From positions 162,001 through 226,000 of the forward strand of contig DAOUGQ010000005.1 of the NCBI GenBank assembly GCA_034429195.1: a stretch of 64,000 nt of DNA, written 5' to 3'. Under the pieces are notes generated by a model. The model made no database searches. It was given only the letters and a program-made list of their open reading frames with translations, and had not been told where the DNA came from. The translations under genes were made by a program, and so were the position numbers. The DNA is from UBA4782 sp034429195 (GTDB lineage Bacteria; Chloroflexota; Anaerolineae; Anaerolineales; Anaerolineaceae). Below, piece after piece: positions 22,641 to 31,118 of this stretch (its first letter is position 1; every line of letters starts with the position of its first letter).

Positions 22641-23891
22641 TTGAGAAGAACAAATAAAGCAATTTTTATTGTGATTTGCATCACTGCGGTATTGGTTTTA
22701 TTAGTGGGTCTCACCTGGGTGAATTATCGTTTTTCATCATCTATAAAAGGTGGTGATGATTTTCTTTCTTACTGGTTAGGAACACGACTGTTTCTTACAG
22801 AAGGTCAGAGCGCTTACAGCGAGCAAACAACGTCTCAAGTTCAAATTATGGCTTACGGGCATCAGGCGAGAGAAAATGAAGAATCTTTGATCTTTACCAG
22901 CCCTCTCTATTCTCTGATTGTCTATGCTCCGTTTGCACTTATTCCTGATCTCATCCTGGCGCGGTCTCTCTGGATGACTTTAGTTGAAATGGCAATGCTC
23001 GGAATAGTTTTCTTTTCACTAAAGATTAGCAATTGCAGATCGGAATCATCGGGTTTTTTGCTCTATTCTCTATTTTCATTCCTTTGGTATTACTCAACAA
23101 GAGCATTAATTTCTGGCGATGTCATTATCATCACATCATTTTTCGTTGTAATGGGAATCTGGGCGGTAAAAAAGGGTGAGTGGGAGTTTGCAGGGGTAGT
23201 TTTTGCGCTTTCAACAATTAAACCGCAATATGCAATCATATTAATTATCATCCTTCTTATCTGGTCTTTATCTATTCGAAAGTACAAATTTGCGATTTGG
23301 TTTTTCAGCAGCTTAACTTTCTTAATCTTTGGTACTATACTGCTTCAATCAGATTGGATAATCCAATATTTGCGAGCGAGTGTGCAAAATCTGGCAACAC
23401 TAAATGTCTATAATCCAGCTACAGCATTTTCTGCATTACTTCCCGGAGTTGGGACAAAGATAGGCTGGTCGATGTCAGGTGTAATACTTGCATTAATTAT
23501 TATTGAATGGATAAGAGTGCGCAAACCAGATGAAAAAAAGCTTGTCTGGTTGATTTATCTCACGTTAGTAGGTGCAGTATTTATCGGATTACCCGTTGAA
23601 ACGAAAAGTTTTATTATGCTTTTACCTCTGTTGCCCATGATATTTAATGTTATAGACGAACGTTGGCGTAAAGTTGGCGTGGTTCTTAATGGTGCTTTTT
23701 ATGTCATGTTATTAGCCGGGATCTGGTTTATTTACTTTTCGACGAAAGGAAATGTAAACCAAACCGCTATTATGTTTTTCCCTGCTATTAGTTTTCTCTT
23801 CATCTTGATGTATTGGATCAGAAATTGGGTAATGAATTCAGTTAAACCCTGGTACGATATTGCGCAAGAGGAACTAAAACGTTTCAGGTAA
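22641..23891 (+). CDS. GT87-like (DUF2029) membrane glycosyltransferase
   Basis: A 416-residue polytopic protein with about eleven helices. The first loop has SSIKGGDDFLSYWLGTRLFL with an acidic pair, followed by FTSPLYSLIVYAPFALIPD, a pattern of polyprenol-phosphate-mannose-dependent GT87 mannosyltransferases (DUF2029). STIKPQYAIILIIILLIWSL in the middle is also typical (KPQ). TTG start at 22641 with AGGAG five bases before; no ATG fits. It is driven from the palindromic promoter region shared with the nitrilase gene. Confidence 0.76.
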   Translation: MRRTNKAIFIVICITAVLVLLVGLTWVNYRFSSSIKGGDDFLSYWLGTRLFLTEGQSAYSEQTTSQVQIMAYGHQARENEESLIFTSPLYSLIVYAPFALIPDLILARSLWMTLVEMAMLGIVFFSLKISNCRSESSGFLLYSLFSFLWYYSTRALISGDVIIITSFFVVMGIWAVKKGEWEFAGVVFALSTIKPQYAIILIIILLIWSLSIRKYKFAIWFFSSLTFLIFGTILLQSDWIIQYLRASVQNLATLNVYNPATAFSALLPGVGTKIGWSMSGVILALIIIEWIRVRKPDEKKLVWLIYLTLVGAVFIGLPVETKSFIMLLPLLPMIFNVIDERWRKVGVVLNGAFYVMLLAGIWFIYFSTKGNVNQTAIMFFPAISFLFILMYWIRNWVMNSVKPWYDIAQEELKRFR

Positions 23892-23978
23892 TTCATCGTG
23901 AAGTAGAGTTTTATTGTTTTTCTCCGTTAACAGCATATCTTCTAAAAAACTTTAAAATTGTAATATTCAGGGTTGTCT

Positions 23979-25592
23979 ATGCGTTCTTCTGCCGGATTAC
24001 TTCTAACAGGTTTTTCATTAATCATGATGCTTATTGCTGCCTGTTTTCAATCTGTTCCAGGGTATATGGATTCTGAATATTACTTCGCTGATGCCATTCA
24101 ACTTGTTCAAAACGGGAAAATGACAGAGCCTTTTTTATGGAATTATTTAGATGATCCCTCGGGTATTCCACATCCGTCTTTTACTTATTGGATGCCATTA
24201 CCATCCATCATGGCAGCAGCAGGGATGCTGTTGTTTGGGAACTTAAGTTTCTTTGCGGCAAGATTTTTTGCCATCATTGCTGCATCAATTCTTCCATTCC
24301 TGGTCTATACTTTATCAAAGAAGATTGGAGCAAATCAATCAGTCGCATTCACCGCAGGCTTTCTCGCAATATTTTCTGGGTATTATGCAATATTCTATAC
24401 ATTAACTGATAGTTTCCCATTTCTCATGATATTTAGCTGCGCTTTCTTTTTGATCGCATTTGATGAGTCTCTATTTGGAAAACCTGGTTGGAAGAGATAC
24501 TTTGGATACCTGGTAACTGGAATTCTTATTGGATTAATGCATTTGCTGCGTGCTGATGGATTGCTCTGGTTGATGGGAGGAGTAGGAATTCTTGTCTGGC
24601 GAATTAGGTGCGATTTTCGAAAATCACAATCAAATAAAAAGACAAAATTGATCTTGCAATACATTCAATATCTAATCATTGTAATTATTGGGTACGTTGC
24701 AGTTACATTTTGGTGGTATGGAAGAAATTTGTCTGAATGGGGCAAATTATTGCCTCCAGGTGGTTCTTTGACGATTTGGCTAACTTCGTATAATCAAACA
24801 TTTTCCTATCCTGCTAATAAATTGAACTCTAGCGCCTGGTTAGCCAGCGGGTGGAGGGAGATCATTGGGATAAGGCTGAATGCGATTTTCCAGAATCTGA
24901 AAACTTTTTTTGGTGTACAAATGCAAATTTTCATGTGTCCATTCGTATTTATTGGAGCCTGGAAATTGAGAAAAGAACCTCGCATTTTATTTGGCTTTTT
25001 CATGTGGCTGGCAATTTTTGGAATCATGTCCATTGTTTTTCCGTTTGCAGGGGTACGTGGAGGTTTTTTCCATTCTGGAGCTGCTATTCAACCTTTGTTT
25101 TGGAGTGTTTTTCCTATTGGTTTCTTTTCTGCTATTCAATGGGGTGCCAGGAAAAGAAAATGGAGGTCGGCGACTGCACAAAAAGTTTTTACTTTCGGAT
25201 TTCTATGCATTGCAGTCTTAATGACAGCAGTATTATTTATTGGTAGGGTAGTTACACCATCTGGAAATAGAGCATGGGATTACAGCAACCAGCAATATCT
25301 GAAAGTTGATGAAATACTGAAAGATTTGAATGTGGCTAATGATGCAATCGTTATGGTAAATAATCCACCAGGCTTTTATCTGGCTACGGGTAGAAAATCG
25401 ATCGTAATTCCCAATGGCAACATTGAGAATCTAATATCGGTTGCAAGAAATTATGATGCAGAAATTGTAGTACTAGAATCAAATCATCCGGATGAGCTAG
25501 ATGACTTATATAGGGCACCTGCACAAATATCGAGTATGCAGCTGTTGACATCATCAGGTAATATTCATATTTTTCGTGTACCAGGGGAATGA
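23979..25592 (+). CDS. GT39-like membrane glycosyltransferase
   Basis: A 537-residue polytopic protein with about ten helices and a soluble C-terminal tail (residues about 430-537). The first loop has FQSVPGYMDSEYYFADAIQLV, with the acidic motif DSE where GT39 proteins have DE. WNYLDDPSGIPHPSFTYWMPLPSIM follows. ATG at 23979 is used; the TTG two codons earlier is possible. The ribosome-binding site is weak. The stop overlaps the next start (ATGA), so both proteins are made together. Donor and acceptor unknown. Confidence 0.75.
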   Translation: MRSSAGLLLTGFSLIMMLIAACFQSVPGYMDSEYYFADAIQLVQNGKMTEPFLWNYLDDPSGIPHPSFTYWMPLPSIMAAAGMLLFGNLSFFAARFFAIIAASILPFLVYTLSKKIGANQSVAFTAGFLAIFSGYYAIFYTLTDSFPFLMIFSCAFFLIAFDESLFGKPGWKRYFGYLVTGILIGLMHLLRADGLLWLMGGVGILVWRIRCDFRKSQSNKKTKLILQYIQYLIIVIIGYVAVTFWWYGRNLSEWGKLLPPGGSLTIWLTSYNQTFSYPANKLNSSAWLASGWREIIGIRLNAIFQNLKTFFGVQMQIFMCPFVFIGAWKLRKEPRILFGFFMWLAIFGIMSIVFPFAGVRGGFFHSGAAIQPLFWSVFPIGFFSAIQWGARKRKWRSATAQKVFTFGFLCIAVLMTAVLFIGRVVTPSGNRAWDYSNQQYLKVDEILKDLNVANDAIVMVNNPPGFYLATGRKSIVIPNGNIENLISVARNYDAEIVVLESNHPDELDDLYRAPAQISSMQLLTSSGNIHIFRVPGE

Positions 25593-27106
25593 TGATGAAG
25601 AAGAGCAATTCTGTCCATATTATAAAAAAGGTATTCCGGAATTCTTTCTTTCTTCACTACTATCGCTATTTTATTATTGTGTTTGTTGTTCTACTAGCAT
25701 CAAGTCTGTATTTATTAATTAGCAAGATGACAAATGATACTGGATATCCTCTGGATGATGCATGGATTCATCAAACTTATGCCCGAAACCTTGCAAAAAA
25801 CGGAGAATGGGCTTTTCTTCATGGGCAGGTATCTGGAGGATCGACCTCACCTTTATGGACAATCCTTCTCATCCCTGGCCATTGGTTGGGGATACCTCAA
25901 GTGTGGACATATTTGTTGGGTATAATTTGCCTGATTGCGGTTGCAATTCTGGCAATGGAATATTTTCAAATGAATGAGGAAAAAACCTCAGAAATTTTCT
26001 TGCTCGCTGCTGGCATATTCTTGGCAACTGAATGGCATTTGATATGGGCGGCGGTTTCAGGAATGGAGACGATTTTCTATATCAGCGTGATCCTGCTGTT
26101 CTTTGCGTTATTAAAAAAGCCTAACCTGCGATGGATCTCTGGAATTTTGGTTGGAGTGGCTGTATGGATCAGGCCAGATGGATTACTTCTTCTAGGACCA
26201 TGGATGTGGGTCATCTTGTTGAGTAAAGCGAGCATAGAAGAAAAGAAAACCTCATTATGGAAAGGTTTAACAATATTTCTGATAGTATTTGGCGGTTATT
26301 TGATTTTTAACTATTTTGTTGCAGGGACTGTCTGGCCGAATACGTTTTATGCAAAACAGTCCGAATATGCTATTTTAAAAGAAACCCCCTATTATATACG
26401 GTTCATTAAAGAATTCTCTTTACCATGGGTCGGAGCTTCCTCTATCCTACTTCCAGGTTTCCTGATAGAACTGGTCAATATAGGAAAGAGAAAAGATGTG
26501 AATGGATCTGCTGCCTTGATCTGGGCAATTGGATATATTGGAATCTATGCTTTCATGCTTCCAGTTACTTATCAGCATGGGCGGTATATTATGCCTGCAA
26601 TGCCCATATTATTCTTGCTCAGTCTACATGGTTTTAATACAGTAATTCAAAGATTAAGAAAAGCCATTATCTGGCAAAGAATAGTGAGAAATACCTGGAT
26701 AGCTGTTCTTGTTTCTCTTGCTGCAATATTTCTTGTTAAAGGTGCAATTGTTTACGCCGAGGATGTAGCGATTATTAATACTGAAATGGTTGATACAGCA
26801 AAGTGGGTTTCTATTAACACAGCAAAAGATGCCTTGATTGCAACCCATGATATTGGTGCTTTAGGGTATTACGGACAACGAAATATTGTTGACCTTGCAG
26901 GGCTCATCACCCCAGAAGTGGTTCCTATTATGAGAGATGAAGAGAAGTTAGCCAAATATCTCAATCAAAAGAACGTAGACTATTTAGTCACATTCCCTGA
27001 ATGGTATCCTATTCTTGCGTCGATGGGGACTCCTGTGTATGATTCTAATGGTAAGTTTTCTCCAATTGCAGGAGGGGAGAATATGATAGTATTTTTATGG
27101 AAATAA
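25589..27106 (+). CDS. GT39-like membrane glycosyltransferase
   Basis: A 505-residue polytopic protein. After a basic N-terminus and first helix (about 22-42), loop 1 has TNDTGYPLDDAWIHQTYARNLAKNGEWAF (DD motif of GT-C enzymes, then WIHQTYARN), followed by GSTSPLWTILLIP. The segment AVWIRPDGLLLLGP matches a conserved GT-C loop. The C-terminal domain contains TAKWVSINTAKDALIATHDIGALGYYG and VDLAGLITPEV, seen in a group of Chloroflexota and cyanobacterial hypothetical glycosyltransferases. ATG at 25589 overlaps the upstream stop by 4 bp. Confidence 0.76.
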   Translation: MMMKKSNSVHIIKKVFRNSFFLHYYRYFIIVFVVLLASSLYLLISKMTNDTGYPLDDAWIHQTYARNLAKNGEWAFLHGQVSGGSTSPLWTILLIPGHWLGIPQVWTYLLGIICLIAVAILAMEYFQMNEEKTSEIFLLAAGIFLATEWHLIWAAVSGMETIFYISVILLFFALLKKPNLRWISGILVGVAVWIRPDGLLLLGPWMWVILLSKASIEEKKTSLWKGLTIFLIVFGGYLIFNYFVAGTVWPNTFYAKQSEYAILKETPYYIRFIKEFSLPWVGASSILLPGFLIELVNIGKRKDVNGSAALIWAIGYIGIYAFMLPVTYQHGRYIMPAMPILFLLSLHGFNTVIQRLRKAIIWQRIVRNTWIAVLVSLAAIFLVKGAIVYAEDVAIINTEMVDTAKWVSINTAKDALIATHDIGALGYYGQRNIVDLAGLITPEVVPIMRDEEKLAKYLNQKNVDYLVTFPEWYPILASMGTPVYDSNGKFSPIAGGENMIVFLWK

Positions 27107-27206
27107 GAATTGGATTCTTAGAAAAGTTGTATAGATATATGATAAAATTTCGGGAATTAAAATTTCCGCTGGGCAAGTAGAAAAAATATAGCGTAAAGGA
27201 AAAACC

Positions 27207-28286
27207 ATGGTTCAACAAATTGTTGATACGAGTTCAAGCGAAAATTTAGAACTTGAATTGAGAGCTGATCTGGAGCAATCTCGTAAAGCTCTAAAAGAAA
27301 CCAGCATGATGATTGAGCAAAGTCAGGCTGAGTTAGCCAAACTTACCCAGCGAAATACTGTGGTTACAAGTCATATGCAGCAGATCCAATTACATATGGA
27401 TACATTGCCAAAAGAAGAAATCCAAACTGCATATAAATCGGCATTTGATGCTCAACAACGATTGCTTGTCATGAAAGGTCAATTAGATAAACTGCAGAGT
27501 GATAAGAACAACCTGGAAAATAATATTCGCAACATTGAAAAAGCTTTGCAATTGTTAGGTGAAATTTCGCATCAAACCACTCTTGGTGCAATGAATCAGG
27601 CAGCCACTTTGGAAACACTGATCAATTCACAGGAAGCGGTAAGACAACGATTATCAAGACAGATGCATGATGGTCCTGCCCAGGCATTGTCAAATTTTAT
27701 TGTGCAAGCTGAAATTGTAACCCGCTTGTTCGAGGTTGACCCAAATAAGGCTCGTGATGAATTAAATACATTAAAAGATACTGCGCTAAGTACATTCCAG
27801 AAAGTTAAAGCATATATCTTTGAGTTACGACCAATGATGCTGGATGATCTGGGTTTGATTCCAACCATTAATCGATATCGAGAAGCCTTCAAAGAACAAA
27901 CCGGCATTGATGTTATCGTATCGGTAAAAGGTAATGAAAAACGATTTGAACCCTTTATTGATGTAATGATCTTTCGTGCGGTGCAAGAATTGATGGGAAA
28001 TACATATCGATATAACATGGATACCGCAAGTAAAGTTGTAATTAACGTCAATTTAGTCATTGATGAAAGTACTATTAGAGTCTCAGTAATTGATAATGGT
28101 AAAGGATTTGATCCCGAGCATGCCTTATCGGGCGAAGGGTTTGGTTTGAAATTGATCCGCGAACGAGTGGAGATGCTGGGAGGAACGATGAGTATAGAAT
28201 CAGCAGTGGGGCAAGGTTCGCAGATCTCTTTTGAAATTCCTATCCAAGAGATGAAGAAAACAAACCAAACTACTATAGCAAGATGA
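27207..28286 (+). CDS. Cytosolic NarL/DegS-type sensor histidine kinase with long coiled coil
   Basis: A 359-residue kinase. Residues about 12-118 are heptad-rich coiled coil with no membrane helix. HisKA_3 follows with QMHDGPAQALSNFIVQAE (phospho-acceptor H154) and FELRPMMLDDLGLIPTINRY. The HATPase domain has QELMGNTYRYN (N box), VIDNGKGFDPEHALSGEGFGLKLIRERVEMLGG (quoted in part: DNGKGFDPE, GEGFGLKLIRERV). The DHp type matches DegS, which pairs with NarL-type regulators; none is encoded nearby. AAAGGA precedes ATG. The phosphofructokinase gene starts 19 bp later, which suggests one operon. Confidence 0.9.
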   Translation: MVQQIVDTSSSENLELELRADLEQSRKALKETSMMIEQSQAELAKLTQRNTVVTSHMQQIQLHMDTLPKEEIQTAYKSAFDAQQRLLVMKGQLDKLQSDKNNLENNIRNIEKALQLLGEISHQTTLGAMNQAATLETLINSQEAVRQRLSRQMHDGPAQALSNFIVQAEIVTRLFEVDPNKARDELNTLKDTALSTFQKVKAYIFELRPMMLDDLGLIPTINRYREAFKEQTGIDVIVSVKGNEKRFEPFIDVMIFRAVQELMGNTYRYNMDTASKVVINVNLVIDESTIRVSVIDNGKGFDPEHALSGEGFGLKLIRERVEMLGGTMSIESAVGQGSQISFEIPIQEMKKTNQTTIAR

Positions 28287-28305
28287 ATTATTTTTGGAGG
28301 CATAT

Positions 28306-29478
28306 ATGGCAAAGAAAACAATAGGTTTATTGACAGGTGGGGGCGATGTTCCAGGTTTAAATCCCTGCATGAAAGCAGTTGTTATGAGTGCACTTCAAGA
28401 TGGTCATCGGGTTATTGGGATTCGTCGGGGTTGGGCAGGTTTATTAAATTACAACCTCAATGAACCTTCTACTTACGACTATTATGTAAGGGATTTGGCA
28501 AGAGACGATGTTCGAACGGTTGATCGCACTGGCGGTACTTTCTTGCATACTTCGCGAACCAATCCACAAAAAGTTTCAAAGAAAACTATACCTGATTTTC
28601 TGCGAAACTCAAAGTATGGAAAACAAGTTGATGAAAACGGGACAATGGATTTTACGGATTATATCTTGGAAGTACTGGCTCATCTCGGTATTGATGTAAT
28701 GGTAACTATTGGCGGCGATGACACTTTGAGTTACTCTCATCGTCTCCACTCCGAGGGGTTCCCTACCGTGGCCATCCCCAAAACAATGGACAATGATGTC
28801 AACGGAACAGATTATTGTATTGGTTTTTCAACTGCAGTTACGCGAAGCGTTGAATTTGTCACAAATCTACGTACGTCCATTGGATCTCATGAGCGCATTG
28901 GCGTCGTCGAACTTTTCGGAAGAAATTCAGGTGAAACCAGTCTCATTACTGCTTACCTTGCTTATGTAGATCGAGCAATTATTTCAGAAGTGCCTTTCGA
29001 TATGGATAAGTTAACTCACTTTTTAATTGAAGATAAGCGGAATAATCCTTCCAATTACTGTATTATGACTGTATCTGAGGGTGCAACGATGACAGGTGGG
29101 GATATTATCGAGAAAGGGGAAGAAGATGCATATGGTCACCGAAAACTGGGCGGTATAGGAGAAATCATCTCGGAAGAAATCCAACGCCGCACAGGTCAAG
29201 GGATCATGTACCAAAAATTAGCTTATCTGATGAGGTCTGGAGCGCCCGATTCTTTGGATCGGATGGTAGCCATGTCTTATGGACACCTTGCCATGCAGTT
29301 GATCCGCCGCAATGAAACTGGAAAGATGGTTGCACTACGTGGAGGGAAGTATACCACTGTGCCAATTGATATCATTATGGCAGAGAAGAAACGTGTCGAT
29401 GTAGAGAATTACTATGATTCAGAGAACTATAAGCCAAAAATCAAGGACTTTTTGGGTGTACCAATGTTCTTGAGCTAA
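28306..29478 (+). CDS. pfkA: 6-phosphofructokinase, probably pyrophosphate-dependent
   Basis: A 390-residue PFK. The N-terminal loop is GGGDVPGLNPCMKA. The phosphoryl-donor site reads TIGGDDTLSYSH (residues 136-140 GGDDT), and the catalytic loop reads PKTMDNDVNG (158-164). ATP-PFKs have GGDGS and PGTIDND; Asp for Gly plus the Lys of PKT are the recognised marks of pyrophosphate-using PFKs. Such enzymes phosphorylate fructose-6-phosphate reversibly and save ATP in glycolysis. ATG at 28306 follows GGAGG; the track-like upstream TTG overlaps that site. Ends in a large hairpin terminator. PPi use is inferred, not proven. Confidence 0.88.
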   Translation: MAKKTIGLLTGGGDVPGLNPCMKAVVMSALQDGHRVIGIRRGWAGLLNYNLNEPSTYDYYVRDLARDDVRTVDRTGGTFLHTSRTNPQKVSKKTIPDFLRNSKYGKQVDENGTMDFTDYILEVLAHLGIDVMVTIGGDDTLSYSHRLHSEGFPTVAIPKTMDNDVNGTDYCIGFSTAVTRSVEFVTNLRTSIGSHERIGVVELFGRNSGETSLITAYLAYVDRAIISEVPFDMDKLTHFLIEDKRNNPSNYCIMTVSEGATMTGGDIIEKGEEDAYGHRKLGGIGEIISEEIQRRTGQGIMYQKLAYLMRSGAPDSLDRMVAMSYGHLAMQLIRRNETGKMVALRGGKYTTVPIDIIMAEKKRVDVENYYDSENYKPKIKDFLGVPMFLS

Positions 29479-29500
29479 ATTTTACGGTCGGGAATTAATT

Positions 29501-29552
29501 GAGCGCAGAAAAATGAATTATTTTTAACCTAAATAATTTATTTACTGCGCTC
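29501..29552 (+). terminator. Long hairpin terminator after pfkA
   Basis: GAGCGCAG (29501-29508) pairs with CTGCGCTC (29545-29552), and the A/T-rich interior (AAATGAATTATTT with AAATAATTTATTT) extends the stem. TTTATAAT follows, which may also serve as part of the next gene's promoter. Confidence 0.75.
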
Positions 29553-29587
29553 TTTATAATAGAACAACAAACCATTCAGGTGATTTC

Positions 29588-30091
29588 ATGCCAATTTCAG
29601 AGCAGGGTATTTCGAATGACCGGTACAAGGTAATTCCAAGAGTCCTGATTTTCATTTTTAATGGAGATAAGGTGTTAATGATAAAAGGTTCACCCGATAA
29701 GAGAATTTGGGCGAACAAATACAACGGAATAGGGGGACATGTTGAGAATGGCGAAAACATATTACATTCTGCGGAAAGAGAGTTATATGAAGAAAGTAAC
29801 CTTTCAAGAATTCCTCTAAAACTTTGTGGAACTATTACAATCAATACCTTTTCTCCGACCGGTATTCTTCTGTTTGTGTTTAGCGGTACTTATAATGGGC
29901 AGGTGATTAAGGATTCCAAAGAAGGCAAACTCGAATGGGTAAATATTAATGAAATAGATATCCTGCCATTGGTAGAGGATATCCCTTATATTTTGCCGAA
30001 AGTAATGCAATTTGTAAAAGATGGAGAATTATTTTGGGGTTATTCCCATTATGATGAGAACGAGAAATTAATCGTTCAATTTCAACCCTGA
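29588..30091 (+). CDS. NUDIX hydrolase, 8-oxo-dGTP diphosphatase-like
   Basis: A 167-residue NUDIX protein. The Nudix box is intact: GIGGHVENGENILHSAERELYEESNL gives G-x5-E-x7-REL-x-EE (quoted parts: GHVENGENILHSA, RELYEES). KVLMIKGSPDKRIWANKYNGI before it is the typical lead strand. Probably cleans oxidised or unusual nucleotides, but the substrate of a NUDIX protein cannot be read from the box alone. ATG at 29588 has AGGTGA upstream. Its last 10 bp overlap the convergent rsmD gene. Confidence 0.86.
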   Translation: MPISEQGISNDRYKVIPRVLIFIFNGDKVLMIKGSPDKRIWANKYNGIGGHVENGENILHSAERELYEESNLSRIPLKLCGTITINTFSPTGILLFVFSGTYNGQVIKDSKEGKLEWVNINEIDILPLVEDIPYILPKVMQFVKDGELFWGYSHYDENEKLIVQFQP

Positions 30092-30651
30092 TCAGCTTTC
30101 TTTTCAAAGAAAACCAATAAGGTACTGCCATATTTACGCTGATCAATTTCTACGTAATTGACTAATTGAATGGGTTCATATTCAACTGGATGGATCTGTA
30201 CAATGATCCAACCGTTATCCACGAGCCAACCTGGCTGCGTATCAAGTTTCTGTAACGTCTGTAGCCACATTTGTTTGTATTGTGGCGGAGCGATATAAAT
30301 GTAATCAAATTTTTTATTTGGTTGTCTCTGGATGTAACTTATCGAATCGACTTGAATTACCTCTGCATTTGCAGAGAGATGTGTGTGATCAAGGTTGGCA
30401 TGTATTGTTTGAATGGCAAGCCTGTTTAGATCCAACATTCTGGCAAAAGCAGCCCCTCGGCTTAATGCTTCGATTCCAACAGCGCCAGTACCGGCAAAGA
30501 TATCCAATATTGATGAATCTTGAATATCAGCTCCGAGGATGTTAAATAGAGCCTCTTTTACCCGGTCAGTGATTGGACGTGTGCCAGTGCCTGGAACAGA
30601 TTTCAATCGTAGACCACCCGCTTTTCCTCCTATTACACGTAAGTTACTCAT
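30082..30651 (-). CDS. rsmD: 16S rRNA (guanine966-N2)-methyltransferase RsmD
   Basis: A 189-residue class I SAM-dependent methyltransferase. Family marks: LRVIGGKAGGLRLKSVPG, RPITDRVKEALFNIL, ILDIFAGTGAVGIEALSRGA (SAM loop). The catalytic motif IV, normally DPPY or DPPF, reads APPQ (residues 121-124, in YIYIAPPQYKQMW), lacking the acidic residue. Length is normal and the rest of the family pattern is intact, so the gene is likely functional with a variant active site. Divergent orientation relative to NUDIX is tail to tail with a 10-bp overlap. Confidence 0.9.
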   Translation of the reverse strand: MSNLRVIGGKAGGLRLKSVPGTGTRPITDRVKEALFNILGADIQDSSILDIFAGTGAVGIEALSRGAAFARMLDLNRLAIQTIHANLDHTHLSANAEVIQVDSISYIQRQPNKKFDYIYIAPPQYKQMWLQTLQKLDTQPGWLVDNGWIIVQIHPVEYEPIQLVNYVEIDQRKYGSTLLVFFEKKADQG

Positions 30652-30668
30652 ACAAACCTTTCAACGGG

Positions 30669-31118
30669 TTATTTCACATCATTGTATGTCCAATATCGGT
30701 TAGCGATGTAATTCCATAACATGACAACCAATATTGCAATAGCCAAACCGATATTATGACCAACAAGGGTTGGAGAGAGGAAGCCTTTTGGCAAAAAACT
30801 GGTAAACCACTTGATTAAAACGCCTTCGAGAAATGCCAATAAGGGTGTTCGAATAGCTAACCCCACAACATTAATAATCGCAAATTGCGTCAATTGCTTG
30901 GCAACATGTTTACTGCGAGAATCTGGATACGTCCAATATCTATTCCAAAGAAAATTATTCAATACTGCCATAATAAATGAAATAACTGATGAAGGAACGT
31001 AGGCTACCTTAAAAATTAGGGTAAAGAGGTTGAGAATTCCAAAATCAACTACTGCTCCTGAGGCACCCACGATAGCAAAACGGAAGAACCGTGTCCATTC
31101 CTTGCGGTTTTTAAACAT
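30669..31118 (-). CDS. GtrA family membrane protein
   Basis: A 149-residue protein with four membrane helices. RFFRFAIVGASGAVVDFGILNLF and NFLWNRYWTYPDSR, plus a final WNYIANRYWTYND, are GtrA (PF04138) marks. GtrA proteins are thought to help move polyprenyl-linked sugars across the membrane. Its ATG shares one base with the stop of the upstream epimerase gene (TAATG), so the two are translationally coupled, linking it to nucleotide-sugar use. Confidence 0.9.
   Translation of the reverse strand: MFKNRKEWTRFFRFAIVGASGAVVDFGILNLFTLIFKVAYVPSSVISFIMAVLNNFLWNRYWTYPDSRSKHVAKQLTQFAIINVVGLAIRTPLLAFLEGVLIKWFTSFLPKGFLSPTLVGHNIGLAIAILVVMLWNYIANRYWTYNDVK

Noticed and set aside
27596..28321. 241-residue minus-strand open frame
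   Set aside because: It is the antisense shadow of the histidine kinase gene, with Ser/Thr-rich low-complexity translation and no domain.
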